From NCBI GenBank assembly GCA_964582365.1, contig CAZOQV010000013.1:1-18251 (forward strand): DNA of 18,251 nucleotides, in the 5' to 3' direction. The notes below the pieces were generated by a model. It was not told the origin of the DNA and searched no databases. It saw only the letters and a program-made list of their open reading frames with translations. Below, one piece after another: positions 1 to 6,886 of the stretch. The position numbers and the translations under genes are program-made. This stretch comes from WARW01 sp964582365. Lineage in GTDB: Bacteria > Patescibacteriota > Microgenomatia > UBA12405. The first letter of the stretch is position 1. Each line of letters begins with the position of its first letter.

Positions 1-73
1 TCTTTAGCTCAGTCGGTAGAGCAGTTGCCTTTTAAGCAATTGGTCGCGGGTTCGAATCCCGCAGGACCCACCA
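1..73 (+). tRNA. tRNA-Lys(TTT), first three bases outside window
   Basis: The cloverleaf is nearly complete. The D stem is GCTC/GAGC, the anticodon stem GTTGC/GCAAT encloses loop CTTTTAA with anticodon TTT at 31-33, and the T loop is TTCGAAT. The 3' acceptor strand AGGACCC needs GGGTCTT on the 5' side. Only TCTT is present, so three bases lie before the window. The terminal CCA is encoded (71-73), unlike the other tRNAs here whose 3' ends are visible. Confidence 0.95.
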
Positions 74-103
74 TATACAAGTATCCCCCACACGCATGTA
101 GTA

Positions 104-132
104 TTGACTTTTATATTTTCTAAGGTTTTAAT
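104..132 (+). promoter_or_regulatory. Promoter for the toxin-antitoxin pair
   Basis: A -35 box TTGACT (104-109), a 17-nt spacer and a -10-like TTTAAT (127-132) lie just downstream of tRNA-Lys. Initiation would fall about 4 nt before the ATG at 143, giving a very short leader. The -35 overlaps the TTG that a gene finder could take as an upstream start, which favours ATG 143 as the true start. Confidence 0.6.
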
Positions 133-142
133 TAAAGTAGAT

Positions 143-301
143 ATGAGAAAGATTACAAAAAAATCAAAAAATCAAGTCCAAGTTAGAAAAAGTATTTTAG
201 ACAACCTTAAAGGGATAATAATTGATACGTCAAATTCTAAAATCAAAAAAAATTCAAGCGAAATTCTAAATGAATTAAGATATGGCAAATGTTCCTGCTA
301 A
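143..301 (+). CDS. Small putative antitoxin (VapB-like position)
   Basis: This is a 52-residue, lysine-rich protein. Starting at ATG 143 is preferred over an in-frame TTG at 104, which falls on the -35 box. Its C-terminus (SSEILNELRYGK) resembles the tails of small antitoxins that precede PIN-domain toxins, where a short Leu/Glu/Arg-rich helix binds the toxin. No DNA-binding fold (ribbon-helix-helix or AbrB) can be assigned by eye. The last 20 nt overlap the start of the PIN gene, a typical antitoxin-toxin arrangement that implies translational coupling. The antitoxin role is inferred mainly from position, so confidence is moderate. Confidence 0.5.
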   Translation: MRKITKKSKNQVQVRKSILDNLKGIIIDTSNSKIKKNSSEILNELRYGKCSC

Positions 302-785
302 AAATTTTATAGTTGAAGACAGCAGCTTCACTATTTCAATAATCGATAATAGTGATTTTTTTCATCAAAAAGCAATTGATATATTAGTTAAGTTAAATAA
401 ATTCAATTTAAATACGTTAATTTTGATTCCTCAAATAGTCATTTACGAAACAGTTGTCACACTTGTCAGAAAGGGAATAGATAAAAATAAAGTTGAAGAA
501 TCAATAAGAAAACTACTTTTTTTAGAAAATGTAAGATGTGTAGATATTACAAAAAGTTCTCTTTTTAGATTTTGTAAAAATATAAAAAATATATCAGGTT
601 TTAATTTATTAAAAACATCTGATTTTTTAATAGCTTCCATAGCCAAAGACTTTTCAGCTAAAATAATTACATTTGACGCACAAATGAGGAATAGTATTAA
701 AACATCTTATAGTGATATTTTTTGTTGCTTTGATATAAAAGAAATAAAAGATGAAACCTATGATTTAATAAAATCATTAAACTAA
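282..785 (+). CDS. PIN-domain ribonuclease, VapC-like toxin
   Basis: This 167-residue protein has the layout of a PIN domain. There is an N-terminal strand with Asp13 (VEDSSF), a mid-protein Glu56 (VIYETVV), Asp114 (LKTSDFLIASIA) and Asp132 (IITFDAQ). These four acidic residues match the Mg2+-binding quartet of PIN nucleases. The family cleaves tRNA, rRNA or mRNA and usually acts as the toxin of a VapBC pair. A small gene overlapping its 5' end by 20 nt is the likely antitoxin. lgt follows after one base, so read-through is likely. The RNA target cannot be deduced. The PIN assignment is fairly firm and toxin function is inferred from context. Confidence 0.75.
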   Translation: MANVPAKNFIVEDSSFTISIIDNSDFFHQKAIDILVKLNKFNLNTLILIPQIVIYETVVTLVRKGIDKNKVEESIRKLLFLENVRCVDITKSSLFRFCKNIKNISGFNLLKTSDFLIASIAKDFSAKIITFDAQMRNSIKTSYSDIFCCFDIKEIKDETYDLIKSLN

Positions 786-786
786 C

Positions 787-1413
787 ATGCACATCTATGG
801 TTTAATTTTAGGCATTTGTTTCGTCATCGGTATCACTTTTTTTCAAAAAAATAATAAAATTATATCCAAAGATAAGGAAAATAAGTTTATTATCTCTCTT
901 TTAATTTTCAGTTTAATTGGCGCCAGAATTTATTCCGTTATTCAAAATTGGTCTTATTTTTCTCAAAATCCAATTCAAATCCTCAATTTCCCAGGCGGGG
1001 GACTTGGAATTTATGGTGCTTTAATTTTCGGCATTTTATTTATTTTTCTTTTTTCCAAACACAACAAAATCAGTTTTTTAAAAATTACCAACACTCTTAT
1101 TCCAATTGTTCCTCTCTGTCAAAGTCTCGGTCGTTTCGGAAACTTTTTTAATGATGAAATTTATGGAATTAATAACCAACCAGTCTGGCTTTACGAATCA
1201 GTTTTAATGTTTATAATTTTTTTATTCCTTCGAAAAATAAAGTCTCACCAAACTGGAATTTACTTAATAAGTTACAGTATAATACGTTTTATCTTAGAGT
1301 TTATTAGAGTTGATACGATACCTATTTTTTATCTAACTCTAGCCCAAATTCTAAGTTTATTATTTGTTTTAATTGGGTTATCACTCATTAAATATGAAAA
1401 TACTCGTCATTAA
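787..1413 (+). CDS. lgt: Prolipoprotein diacylglyceryl transferase, short form
   Basis: Lgt is a polytopic inner-membrane enzyme that moves diacylglycerol from phosphatidylglycerol to the lipobox cysteine of prolipoproteins. The signature GRFGNFFNDEIYG (about residues 115-127) contains the conserved Arg116 and Asn119. Other family marks are PGGGLGIYGAL (69-79), LYESVLMF (135-142) and RFILEFIR (167-174). Several hydrophobic segments support membrane insertion. At 208 residues it is much shorter than the roughly 260-290 of typical Lgt, with trimmed ends. The position of the catalytic His of the E. coli enzyme reads Tyr here (GIYG), a change I believe also occurs in other Lgt proteins. It starts one base after the PIN gene and its last 20 nt overlap buk. 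Confidence 0.9.
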   Translation: MHIYGLILGICFVIGITFFQKNNKIISKDKENKFIISLLIFSLIGARIYSVIQNWSYFSQNPIQILNFPGGGLGIYGALIFGILFIFLFSKHNKISFLKITNTLIPIVPLCQSLGRFGNFFNDEIYGINNQPVWLYESVLMFIIFLFLRKIKSHQTGIYLISYSIIRFILEFIRVDTIPIFYLTLAQILSLLFVLIGLSLIKYENTRH

Positions 1414-2479
1414 TCCAGGTTCAACCACTACCAAATTAGCTCTTTATGAAGATAAAGATATAATTTTTGAACAAAAAATCGATCATGCCCAAGATCAAAA
1501 TTTTCAACAAAAATTCAGTCGTCCCGGTAATGTTTTAGACCAATTAGACCATCGTTCACAAGAAGTTGAAAAACTATTAAAAGAAAATAACATTACAAAA
1601 CTCGATGCTGTTGTTGGTCGCGGTGGAATGGTGCCTCCTATTTCATCTGGTACTTATACTATCAATGAAAAAATGATTGATGATTTATATTATCATCCAG
1701 TCGCTAATCACGCTTCCAACCTCGGTGCTCCAATGGCCAAAGTTGTTGCCAAAAATTTTAATATTGATAATAAATCTTTTATTGTCGATCCTGTTACTAC
1801 TGACGAAATTGAACCAAAAAAGAAAATCACTGGAATTGCCGAAATTAAACGTTATGCCGGTTGGCATGCTCTTAACCAAAAAGCAGTTGCCAGAGAATAC
1901 GCCTCATCTATTGGTAAAAAATATGATGAACTAAATCTTATTGTTGCTCATTTTGGTGGCGGTGCTTCATTTGGCGCTCACAAAAAAGGTAAAGCTATTA
2001 ATGTTATTAATGCTATCCCAGGAGAAGGACCATTTACTCCCGAAAGATCTGGCTATTTACCATCACAACAATTAGTTGAATTATGTTTTTCTGGTAAATT
2101 TACCCAAGAAGAAATTTTACATAAAATTCTTGGTGGAGGAGGTTTATTTTCACTTTTAAATACCAAAGATGTTTATTATCTAAATAAAAATTATGATAAT
2201 TTAGACAAAACTACTAAGGATATTGTTGATGAAATGATTACCGGATTTGCTCGTTATATTTGTCATATTATTCCTGATTTTGAAGGTGAGCCAATCGATC
2301 AAATAATTCTTACTGGAGGTATAGCTCAATGGACACTTTTAACCGATAGAATTTCTCAATATTTAAAACAAGTAAATATCGGAATTACTATTATTCCTGG
2401 AGAAAAAGAACTTGAAGCTCTTCGAGACGGAGTTATTCGTGTTTTAACTGGTCAAGAACAAGCTAAAGAATATAAATAA
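1394..2479 (+). CDS. buk: Butyrate kinase family acyl-phosphate kinase
   Basis: This 361-residue protein has the usual family length and belongs to the ASKHA-fold acetate/butyrate kinases, which phosphorylate ADP with an acyl phosphate. Visible motifs are NPGSTTTK (7-14, phosphate 1), VGRGGMV (74-80), AHFGGGASFGAH (185-196, phosphate 2), the butyrate-kinase hallmark PGEGPFTPERSG (209-220), and ILTGGIA near the C-terminus (adenosine region). Start ATG 1394 is chosen because it yields MKILVINPGS; an upstream TTG would add seven unrelated residues. The start lies inside lgt, a 20-nt overlap. No phosphotransbutyrylase is in the window, so the acyl substrate (butyryl, branched-chain or other) is open. 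In a fermenter with PflB it could provide substrate-level ATP. Confidence 0.92.
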   Translation: MKILVINPGSTTTKLALYEDKDIIFEQKIDHAQDQNFQQKFSRPGNVLDQLDHRSQEVEKLLKENNITKLDAVVGRGGMVPPISSGTYTINEKMIDDLYYHPVANHASNLGAPMAKVVAKNFNIDNKSFIVDPVTTDEIEPKKKITGIAEIKRYAGWHALNQKAVAREYASSIGKKYDELNLIVAHFGGGASFGAHKKGKAINVINAIPGEGPFTPERSGYLPSQQLVELCFSGKFTQEEILHKILGGGGLFSLLNTKDVYYLNKNYDNLDKTTKDIVDEMITGFARYICHIIPDFEGEPIDQIILTGGIAQWTLLTDRISQYLKQVNIGITIIPGEKELEALRDGVIRVLTGQEQAKEYK

Positions 2480-2480
2480 T

Positions 2481-3146
2481 TTACCAAACAATCGGTTCTT
2501 TATTGTTAAAAATCAAATAGGCATTTGTTTGTGAAAATGGTTTCGATCCAAAAAAACCATTATATGCTGAAAGAGGCGAAGGATGAGCTGATTTAATCAC
2601 TAAATGTTTTGATTCATCAATCACACAACCTTTTTTCTGAGCATAATTTCCCCACAAAATAAAAACCAAGTTTTCTTTTTGTTCGGACAAAATTTTTACC
2701 ACTGCGTCAGTAAATTTTTCCCAACCTTTATTTTGATGAGACCCTGCCATATCAGCTTTAACCGTCAAAGTTGCGTTTAACATCAACACTCCCTGTCTGG
2801 CCCAATTTTCCAAATTTCCATTTTTATTAATTGATTTTTGACTCAAATCACTTTCTATTTCTTTATAAATATTCATCAAAGATGGTGGTAATCTGATTCC
2901 ATCATTAACAGAAAACGCCAATCCGTTGGCCTGATTCACACCATGATAAGGATCTTGACCTAAAATTACCACTTTTACTTTGTCAAATGGAGTTAGCTCA
3001 AAAGCATTAAAAATAAATTTCGCCGGCGGATAAACAGTTGCTCTTTGATATTCTGCTTTTACAAAATTAGTTAAATCCTCAAAATATTTTTCATCAAATT
3101 CTTTTTGTAACACCTTTTTCCAGCTTTCTTCAATTTTTACATCCAT
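2481..3146 (-). CDS. ung: Uracil-DNA glycosylase, family 1
   Basis: It removes uracil from DNA, the first step of base excision repair. The 221-residue length is normal. It carries the water-activating motif GQDPYHG (63-69, catalytic Asp65), the uracil-pocket region GLAFSV (75-80), LNATLTV (123-129), and the DNA-intercalation/catalytic motif HPSPLSA (188-194, His188). Its stop codon is one base from the stop of buk on the opposite strand, leaving no room for a separate terminator. A TAAAAT hexamer lies 6 nt before the ATG, and no Shine-Dalgarno sequence is seen, suggesting a leaderless transcript. Confidence 0.96.
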   Translation of the reverse strand: MDVKIEESWKKVLQKEFDEKYFEDLTNFVKAEYQRATVYPPAKFIFNAFELTPFDKVKVVILGQDPYHGVNQANGLAFSVNDGIRLPPSLMNIYKEIESDLSQKSINKNGNLENWARQGVLMLNATLTVKADMAGSHQNKGWEKFTDAVVKILSEQKENLVFILWGNYAQKKGCVIDESKHLVIKSAHPSPLSAYNGFFGSKPFSQTNAYLIFNNKEPIVW

Positions 3147-3152
3147 ATCCCA

Positions 3153-3158
3153 ATTTTA
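3153..3158 (-). promoter_or_regulatory. -10 element of ung (leaderless)
   Basis: On the minus strand TAAAAT is followed by six bases and then the ung ATG at 3146. At usual -10-to-start distances the transcript would begin at the start codon itself. No clear -35 is visible. Confidence 0.45.
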
Positions 3159-3183
3159 CACGATAGTACTAATCTTTAAAATT

Positions 3184-4128
3184 TTACAACTGTTCAACAT
3201 TTCTCAATATAATTTCACTATTTATATCAAAATCATACCCATCATATTTCTTTTCTACTAAAACTTTATTCTTTTCATATTCTTTTTGAATATCATGATA
3301 ATTTTGTAAGAACCATAAATAAGATTCAATAATTGATCTTTGGCCTGGACATAAATAATCAATTTTTTCAAATGTATTTGTTGGTAAATTATCTACTTTT
3401 TCAACATCAATCTGGTGATCTCTAATCATTGTTTGTATCTTCAAATCTAACTTTCTTTGAACTAATCTAATATAGCCATGTTTAAAACCATATCTTTGTA
3501 TATTTCCATTTTTTTGATCAAAATACTGACATTTTTTTTCAAAATCAAAACAAACTTGACCTCTACTAATACCACTTTGGCATACTTTCAAATATTCTCT
3601 TATTTGGTTTTTTATACCTTCCCTAATTTTTCCACTTAAACCAGGAGTTAAACCCATCTCAATCGCTACAGTTTGACGAGCTTGATCATAAATCATTTGT
3701 TGCCCACAAATCAAAATAGAATTCAAAACTCTATCTGGATAAACCATGTTTGAATCTTGATTTACAAAAGATAAAGTATCTTCATTAATTTTCATAATTT
3801 TTGGAAATGAATCTTTTCCTGTAAAAAAAACATCTTGATATTTATTTCCAGTTATTTTCTCAAATTCATCAACTAGATATTGCGGAAATAGTTTTTTATC
3901 AGATTTATCACTTTGAATAAAAACAATCTCTGTATCAACTTTAACCCCTTTTTCTTTTTTACCATCACTTCCCACCACAATAGCACAGGTATCATAATAA
4001 TCCAAAAAATCAGATATTGGTTCCAATATGACCCTATTTTCCAATAAATATCTTTTATTTGACTCAGCTAAACATTCGGCATATTTGTCTGGAGTTAATT
4101 GATCATTCTTAAATTCTTTCGAAAACAC
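3184..4128 (-). CDS. Putative nucleotidyltransferase-fold protein (GlnD/DUF294-like)
   Basis: I do not recognise this 314-residue protein with certainty. Residues 51-71 (VVGSDGKKEKG..VDTEIVFI) fit the pol-beta-type nucleotidyltransferase signature GSxGrxE...DxD/E, with Gly53-Ser54, Glu59, Asp65 and Glu67 as candidate nucleotide and metal ligands. Further on, FKHGYIRLVQ (215-224) resembles the K-x-G-x-x-R segment of GlnD/DUF294 enzymes. The C-terminal half looks helical and is rich in Lys, Gln and Tyr. No membrane segment or signal peptide is seen. Translation starts at GTG 4128, preceded at 6 nt by TACAAT. The neighbours are a HAD-like and an RdgB-like gene, hinting at a nucleotide-related role. 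The fold call is tentative and the substrate unknown. Confidence 0.45.
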   Translation of the reverse strand: MFSKEFKNDQLTPDKYAECLAESNKRYLLENRVILEPISDFLDYYDTCAIVVGSDGKKEKGVKVDTEIVFIQSDKSDKKLFPQYLVDEFEKITGNKYQDVFFTGKDSFPKIMKINEDTLSFVNQDSNMVYPDRVLNSILICGQQMIYDQARQTVAIEMGLTPGLSGKIREGIKNQIREYLKVCQSGISRGQVCFDFEKKCQYFDQKNGNIQRYGFKHGYIRLVQRKLDLKIQTMIRDHQIDVEKVDNLPTNTFEKIDYLCPGQRSIIESYLWFLQNYHDIQKEYEKNKVLVEKKYDGYDFDINSEIILRNVEQL

Positions 4129-4134
4129 AGGGGG

Positions 4135-4140
4135 ATTGTA
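4135..4140 (-). promoter_or_regulatory. -10 element of the nucleotidyltransferase-like gene
   Basis: On the minus strand TACAAT lies six bases (CCCCCT) upstream of the GTG start at 4128, again placing the likely transcript start on the start codon. An overlapping TATGAT (4140-4145) is an alternative -10. The GTG start has no Shine-Dalgarno sequence. Confidence 0.4.
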
Positions 4141-4204
4141 TCATATTTAGTCTTTAATTACTACAAATTTAACCTAAAACTACACCAATATTAGTATTAT
4201 TACA

Positions 4205-4774
4205 TTAGATAATCATATGACCAGTATCAAAATAATACAATAAATTTCGTTCTTCATCTGGCAATTCTTGTCTTATTTCATTAACAACCCTTCTATCAAA
4301 AAAACTACTACCCAATATAGATACAAACTGATTTTGTTTAGTTGTTTCTCTAACCATTTCTTTCACTTTTTCATTATTTCCAATTTTTGATAAACCACAA
4401 ATAAAAGAGACCTTACATTCTGGATTTGCTCTTTTAATTAAATTATCCATTTTTTTAATTTTTTCTCTTGAAATGAAAGGAAACAAATCACAATTTTCAG
4501 TTGGTGTTCTAGTCGACCAAAATATAATTTCACTTGATCTTTTTGAAATTTTTTGTAAAGACCTAAATTTCTCGACATTTTTACAAAAATCGTCTTCTAT
4601 AAAAGTCGGGAAAAATACTCCATCTAAATCCGTGATTGTTACTACTTTATCACTCATTAAATATGGTCTACATTCAGAAATCATCGAGAATTTTATTCTT
4701 TCTTCTTTTCCCTTAATAATTGTGTCCCGTATGTCAAAAGACATTATTATTGTTTCAAGAGAATTAGAACTCAT
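4205..4774 (-). CDS. HAD-superfamily hydrolase-like protein
   Basis: This protein has up to 189 residues. VVTITDLDGVFFPT (44-57) is HAD motif I, with nucleophile Asp49 and acid/base Asp51. IIFWSTRT (83-90) fits motif II (Ser87/Thr88). A Lys-rich middle could supply the motif III lysine. VSILGSSFFDRR (151-162) sits where motif IV (GDxxxD) is expected but is degenerate, with only Asp160. The family mostly contains phosphatases; the substrate is unknown. The start is uncertain. ATG 4774 gives the full length, but ATG 4684 (residue 31) is preceded by TAAAAT at 5 nt, the promoter spacing seen at other genes here, and still includes the whole HAD core. It is divergent from the RdgB-like gene, with 58 bases between the starts. 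Confidence 0.55.
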   Translation of the reverse strand: MSSNSLETIIMSFDIRDTIIKGKEERIKFSMISECRPYLMSDKVVTITDLDGVFFPTFIEDDFCKNVEKFRSLQKISKRSSEIIFWSTRTPTENCDLFPFISREKIKKMDNLIKRANPECKVSFICGLSKIGNNEKVKEMVRETTKQNQFVSILGSSFFDRRVVNEIRQELPDEERNLLYYFDTGHMII

Positions 4775-4832
4775 GCCATTTTAGTCGTAACTTAAAACCA
4801 AATCATTCAATTAATGATAAAATCTACTCAAT

Positions 4833-5444
4833 ATGGATATCTTAATTGGAACCAGAAATCAATACAAATTGACCGAAATGGTTAATTTTTTGAAAGGTCT
4901 AAACGAAATAAAAATCCATTATATGGACGAAATAGAAGACCAAATTAAAGTGGAAGAAGATCAAGATTCTCTTGAGGGCAATGCTAATAAAAAAGCAATC
5001 GAAATATCAAAACACATTGATTATTTTGTTTTAACTTCTGACGGCGGAGTCGATATTCCAGGGTTGGGTAATAAATGGGATATTTTAAGAAATCAAAGAA
5101 TAGTTGGCGAAGACAATTCTGATCAAGAAAAAGTAAAAATTTTAATAAATTTGATGAGTGAATTAAAAAATGAAGATAGAAAATGTACTTACCATTTAGC
5201 TTTATCTTTGGCTAAAAATGGTAAATTAATTTGGAGTTTTAAAGATATTTACGACACTGGCTACATCATTGAAAAACCAGACAATTCAGTAATACCAACA
5301 CATAGATGGATGGGGCATATTTGGTATTATCCACAATATCAAAAAACTTTTAATCAGTTAAATGAAAGTGAAATCAACGAAGTTAGAGAACAAGGAAGCA
5401 ATATAAAAGAAAACCTACACCAGTATCTTAAAAAATTTTTGTGA
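4833..5444 (+). CDS. RdgB/HAM1-like nucleoside triphosphate pyrophosphatase, divergent
   Basis: The N-terminal half of this 203-residue protein fits the RdgB/HAM1 (ITPase) family, which hydrolyses non-canonical purine NTPs to NMP and PPi. ILIGTRNQYKLTEM (3-16) matches the phosphate-binding TxNxxKxxE start, DSLEGNANKKA (45-55) matches the ENAxxKA helix, and VLTSDGGVDIPGL (66-78) matches the (A)DDSGLxVxxL metal site. The C-terminal half departs from the family. The GFGYDPxF and SHR motifs are not recognisable; instead there is an aromatic stretch RWMGHIWYYPQYQKTF (158-173). It may therefore act on a different nucleotide. Its TGA stop overlaps the 3' end of the convergent tRNA-Glu. An extended -10 (TGATAAAAT, ending at 4823) lies 9 nt before the ATG. 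Confidence 0.7.
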   Translation: MDILIGTRNQYKLTEMVNFLKGLNEIKIHYMDEIEDQIKVEEDQDSLEGNANKKAIEISKHIDYFVLTSDGGVDIPGLGNKWDILRNQRIVGEDNSDQEKVKILINLMSELKNEDRKCTYHLALSLAKNGKLIWSFKDIYDTGYIIEKPDNSVIPTHRWMGHIWYYPQYQKTFNQLNESEINEVREQGSNIKENLHQYLKKFL

Positions 5445-5515
5445 CTCCTGTGGGAGTCGAACCCACGATTCCCTGGATGAAAACCAGGTGTCCTAGACCA
5501 CTAGACGAAGGAGCC
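5442..5515 (-). tRNA. tRNA-Glu(TTC)
   Basis: Acceptor arms GGCTCCT/AGGAGTC pair with one G-U. The anticodon stem CCTGG/CCAGG encloses TTTTCAT with anticodon TTC (5481-5479), and the T loop is TTCGACT. The discriminator is A (5442). The next bases on the minus strand are CAA, so CCA is not encoded and must be added by nucleotidyltransferase. The 3' end overlaps the stop codon of the convergent RdgB-like gene by 3 nt. Confidence 0.95.
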
Positions 5516-5577
5516 ATTCTGTGACAAAGGTATTTTACCAAATCATATTGATCTTTTCATCAAACAAATTACTTTCT

Positions 5578-5619
5578 CCCTTTTTTAAGGGTAGATGTCC
5601 CGCAATAGCGGGACAGAAG
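5578..5619. repeat. Nested hairpin element upstream of holA-like gene
   Basis: A perfect 7-bp stem GTCCCGC/GCGGGAC (5597-5603 with 5608-5614, loop AATA) is G+C-rich in an AT-rich setting. It is flanked by CCCTT (5578-5582), which can pair with AAGGG at 5587-5591 or with AAGGG at about 5617-5621. It does not end in a T run directly, so it is a poor intrinsic terminator. It may be a dispersed palindromic element; compare the hairpin at 15074-15115 beside another tRNA. Confidence 0.5.
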
Positions 5620-5629
5620 GGTTTTGTTT

Positions 5630-5638
5630 TGATAAACT
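5630..5638 (+). promoter_or_regulatory. Extended -10 of holA-like gene (leaderless)
   Basis: TGATAAACT (TG-n-TAAACT) ends 5 nt before ATG 5644. A weak -35-like GGGACA sits 17 nt upstream, at the end of the GC hairpin. The same 12-base string TTGATAAACTAA occurs again at 10511-10522 ahead of the transglutaminase gene. Confidence 0.45.
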
Positions 5639-5643
5639 AACTC

Positions 5644-6264
5644 ATGATTTATATTTTCCATGGCGACAATCAACTAGAAAGTCGAAAAGCCTTTAGTGAT
5701 TTTATGGATCAAAACAATGACACCGATATTCTTCGTTTAGACTCCAAAAATATTGAGTTTGATAAAGTTAATCTTTTTCTTCAAGAATCATCTCTTTTTA
5801 ACACCAAAAAAATCCTTAGCGTTAGTAACTTATTTTCCACCAATAAATCTATTCTCGACCAAATCAATAAATTAATTAACCAAATTGAAAATATTGACGT
5901 TCTTGTTTGGCAAGATAAAACTTTAACTCCAACCCAACTAAAAACCTTTAAAAATGCTCAGATCAAAAATTTTCCTCTCGACAATAAATTATTTATTTGT
6001 CTTAACTCAATTAAACCCAAAAATATCAGCCGGGTTATCCCTCTTTATCATCAAGTAATTGAACTTGGTCTTTATGATTTATTTTTATATTTTCTAAAAA
6101 ATAATTTTCGAAAACAACTAACTTCTTATCCCAAATTTGATCAACAAATTACTAAAAGATTTTATCTACAACTAATCGATTTGGATTTTAAAAACAAAAC
6201 AGGGGAGTTAACTATCCCCAGAGAATTGGCCTTAGAACGTATGATTACCAATTTGACCAAATAA
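5644..6264 (+). CDS. DNA polymerase III delta subunit-like protein, short
   Basis: The N-terminus MIYIFHGDN followed by a segment aligning with the opening strand and helix of HolA (delta, the clamp-loader wrench subunit) supports this call. So does the pattern of alternating helices and strands (ILRLDSKN, KILSVSNLF, IDVLVWQDKTL), where the last resembles the usual VFxExKLD/TLDKRTKL region. At 206 residues it is well below the roughly 330-340 of HolA, and the last helical collar domain appears reduced to a short tail. Delta proteins lack a working Walker A, and none is seen here. Annotation as a divergent delta subunit is likely but not certain; another clamp-loader-like protein is possible. 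The cupin gene follows, with its own promoter. Confidence 0.55.
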   Translation: MIYIFHGDNQLESRKAFSDFMDQNNDTDILRLDSKNIEFDKVNLFLQESSLFNTKKILSVSNLFSTNKSILDQINKLINQIENIDVLVWQDKTLTPTQLKTFKNAQIKNFPLDNKLFICLNSIKPKNISRVIPLYHQVIELGLYDLFLYFLKNNFRKQLTSYPKFDQQITKRFYLQLIDLDFKNKTGELTIPRELALERMITNLTK

Positions 6265-6279
6265 ATTAAATGTTATAAT
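6253..6279 (+). promoter_or_regulatory. Promoter of the cupin gene (leaderless)
   Basis: TTGACC (6253-6258), a 15-nt spacer, and an extended consensus -10 TGTTATAAT (hexamer 6274-6279) are followed after 5 nt by ATG 6285. This is one of the two best-formed promoters among the leaderless set. The -35 overlaps the 3' end of the preceding gene. Confidence 0.65.
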
Positions 6280-6284
6280 GAACC

Positions 6285-6704
6285 ATGAATTTAAACGATC
6301 TATCCTACATCAAACAAATAATTAAACCTTGGGGAGAAGAAATAATTTATACCCCAGAAAATTTGAATTACACTCTTAAACAAATAAAAATAAATGATGG
6401 CTGCCGAATTTCTCTACAATCTCACACTGAAAAAGTTGAAACTTTTGTTTTAATTGAAGGCGAAGGCGATTTAATTGTTGGACCAGATCTTGATCATTTA
6501 GAAACCATTCACATGGAAATTAAAAAAGGTTATAACATTCCTGTTGGTACAGTTCACCGTATGTGCGGTGTTAAAAATGCTGTCATTTTAGAAGGATCAA
6601 CCCCAGAAACCGGAACCACTATTCGTTATCAAGATGACTACCATCGTCCCGACGAAACCGAAGCTATCAGAAAACAAGAAAACCGAGGCTGGCAAAATAA
6701 ATAA
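6285..6704 (+). CDS. Cupin, type II mannose-6-phosphate isomerase-like
   Basis: This 139-residue single-domain cupin is similar to the C-terminal isomerase part of bifunctional ManC/AlgA proteins. KPWGEEI (14-20) is the family opening. QSHTEKVETFVLIEGEG (45-61) gives metal ligands His47 and Glu52, and IPVGTVHRM (85-93) gives His91. EGSTPE...IRYQDDYHRPDE (103-124) is the characteristic tail. It could interconvert mannose-6-P and fructose-6-P, or another sugar phosphate, for glycan precursors. No guanylyltransferase domain is attached. It has its own promoter. Family assignment is firm and substrate specificity is inferred. Confidence 0.8.
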   Translation: MNLNDLSYIKQIIKPWGEEIIYTPENLNYTLKQIKINDGCRISLQSHTEKVETFVLIEGEGDLIVGPDLDHLETIHMEIKKGYNIPVGTVHRMCGVKNAVILEGSTPETGTTIRYQDDYHRPDETEAIRKQENRGWQNK

Positions 6705-6805
6705 CTGATTTCTTTTGTATTACTTTATAATACTTCTTTATTGTTTGTATCAATTCTTTATACTTAAAATTTATCCTTAAGATAGGCAAAATAAAATTTT
6801 AGCTT

Positions 6806-6838
6806 TAATTAGCAGTCGAACACTAACTCTGCTAATTA
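6806..6838. repeat. 10-bp inverted repeat upstream of ppsA
   Basis: Arms 6806-6815 (TAATTAGCAG) and 6829-6838 (CTGCTAATTA) are perfect complements with a 13-nt loop. They lie in the 182-base gap between the cupin gene and ppsA. A T-rich run follows only after about 10 nt, so it is not a standard terminator. It could be an operator or a poor terminator for the cupin transcript. The rest of the gap shows nothing else recognisable. Confidence 0.45.
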
Positions 6839-6873
6839 TCATAACCATCTCTTTCTTTTTTTTTAATAACTTG

Positions 6874-6879
6874 TATTAT
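6874..6879 (+). promoter_or_regulatory. -10 element of ppsA (leaderless)
   Basis: TATTAT is followed by seven bases and then ATG 6887. No ribosome-binding sequence is present in the T-rich upstream region, and no clear -35 is visible. Confidence 0.45.
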
Positions 6880-6886
6880 TTTATGT

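Noticed and set aside
104..142. TTG at 104 as the start of the antitoxin-like gene
   Set aside because: It coincides with a good -35 box (TTGACT) whose -10 is at 127-132, so translation from 104 would need a transcript starting upstream. ATG 143 fits better.
443..646. Antisense and alternate-frame open frames inside the PIN, buk, ppsA, lexA and pflB genes
   Set aside because: They lie wholly inside well-supported genes, have low-complexity translations and lack start signals.
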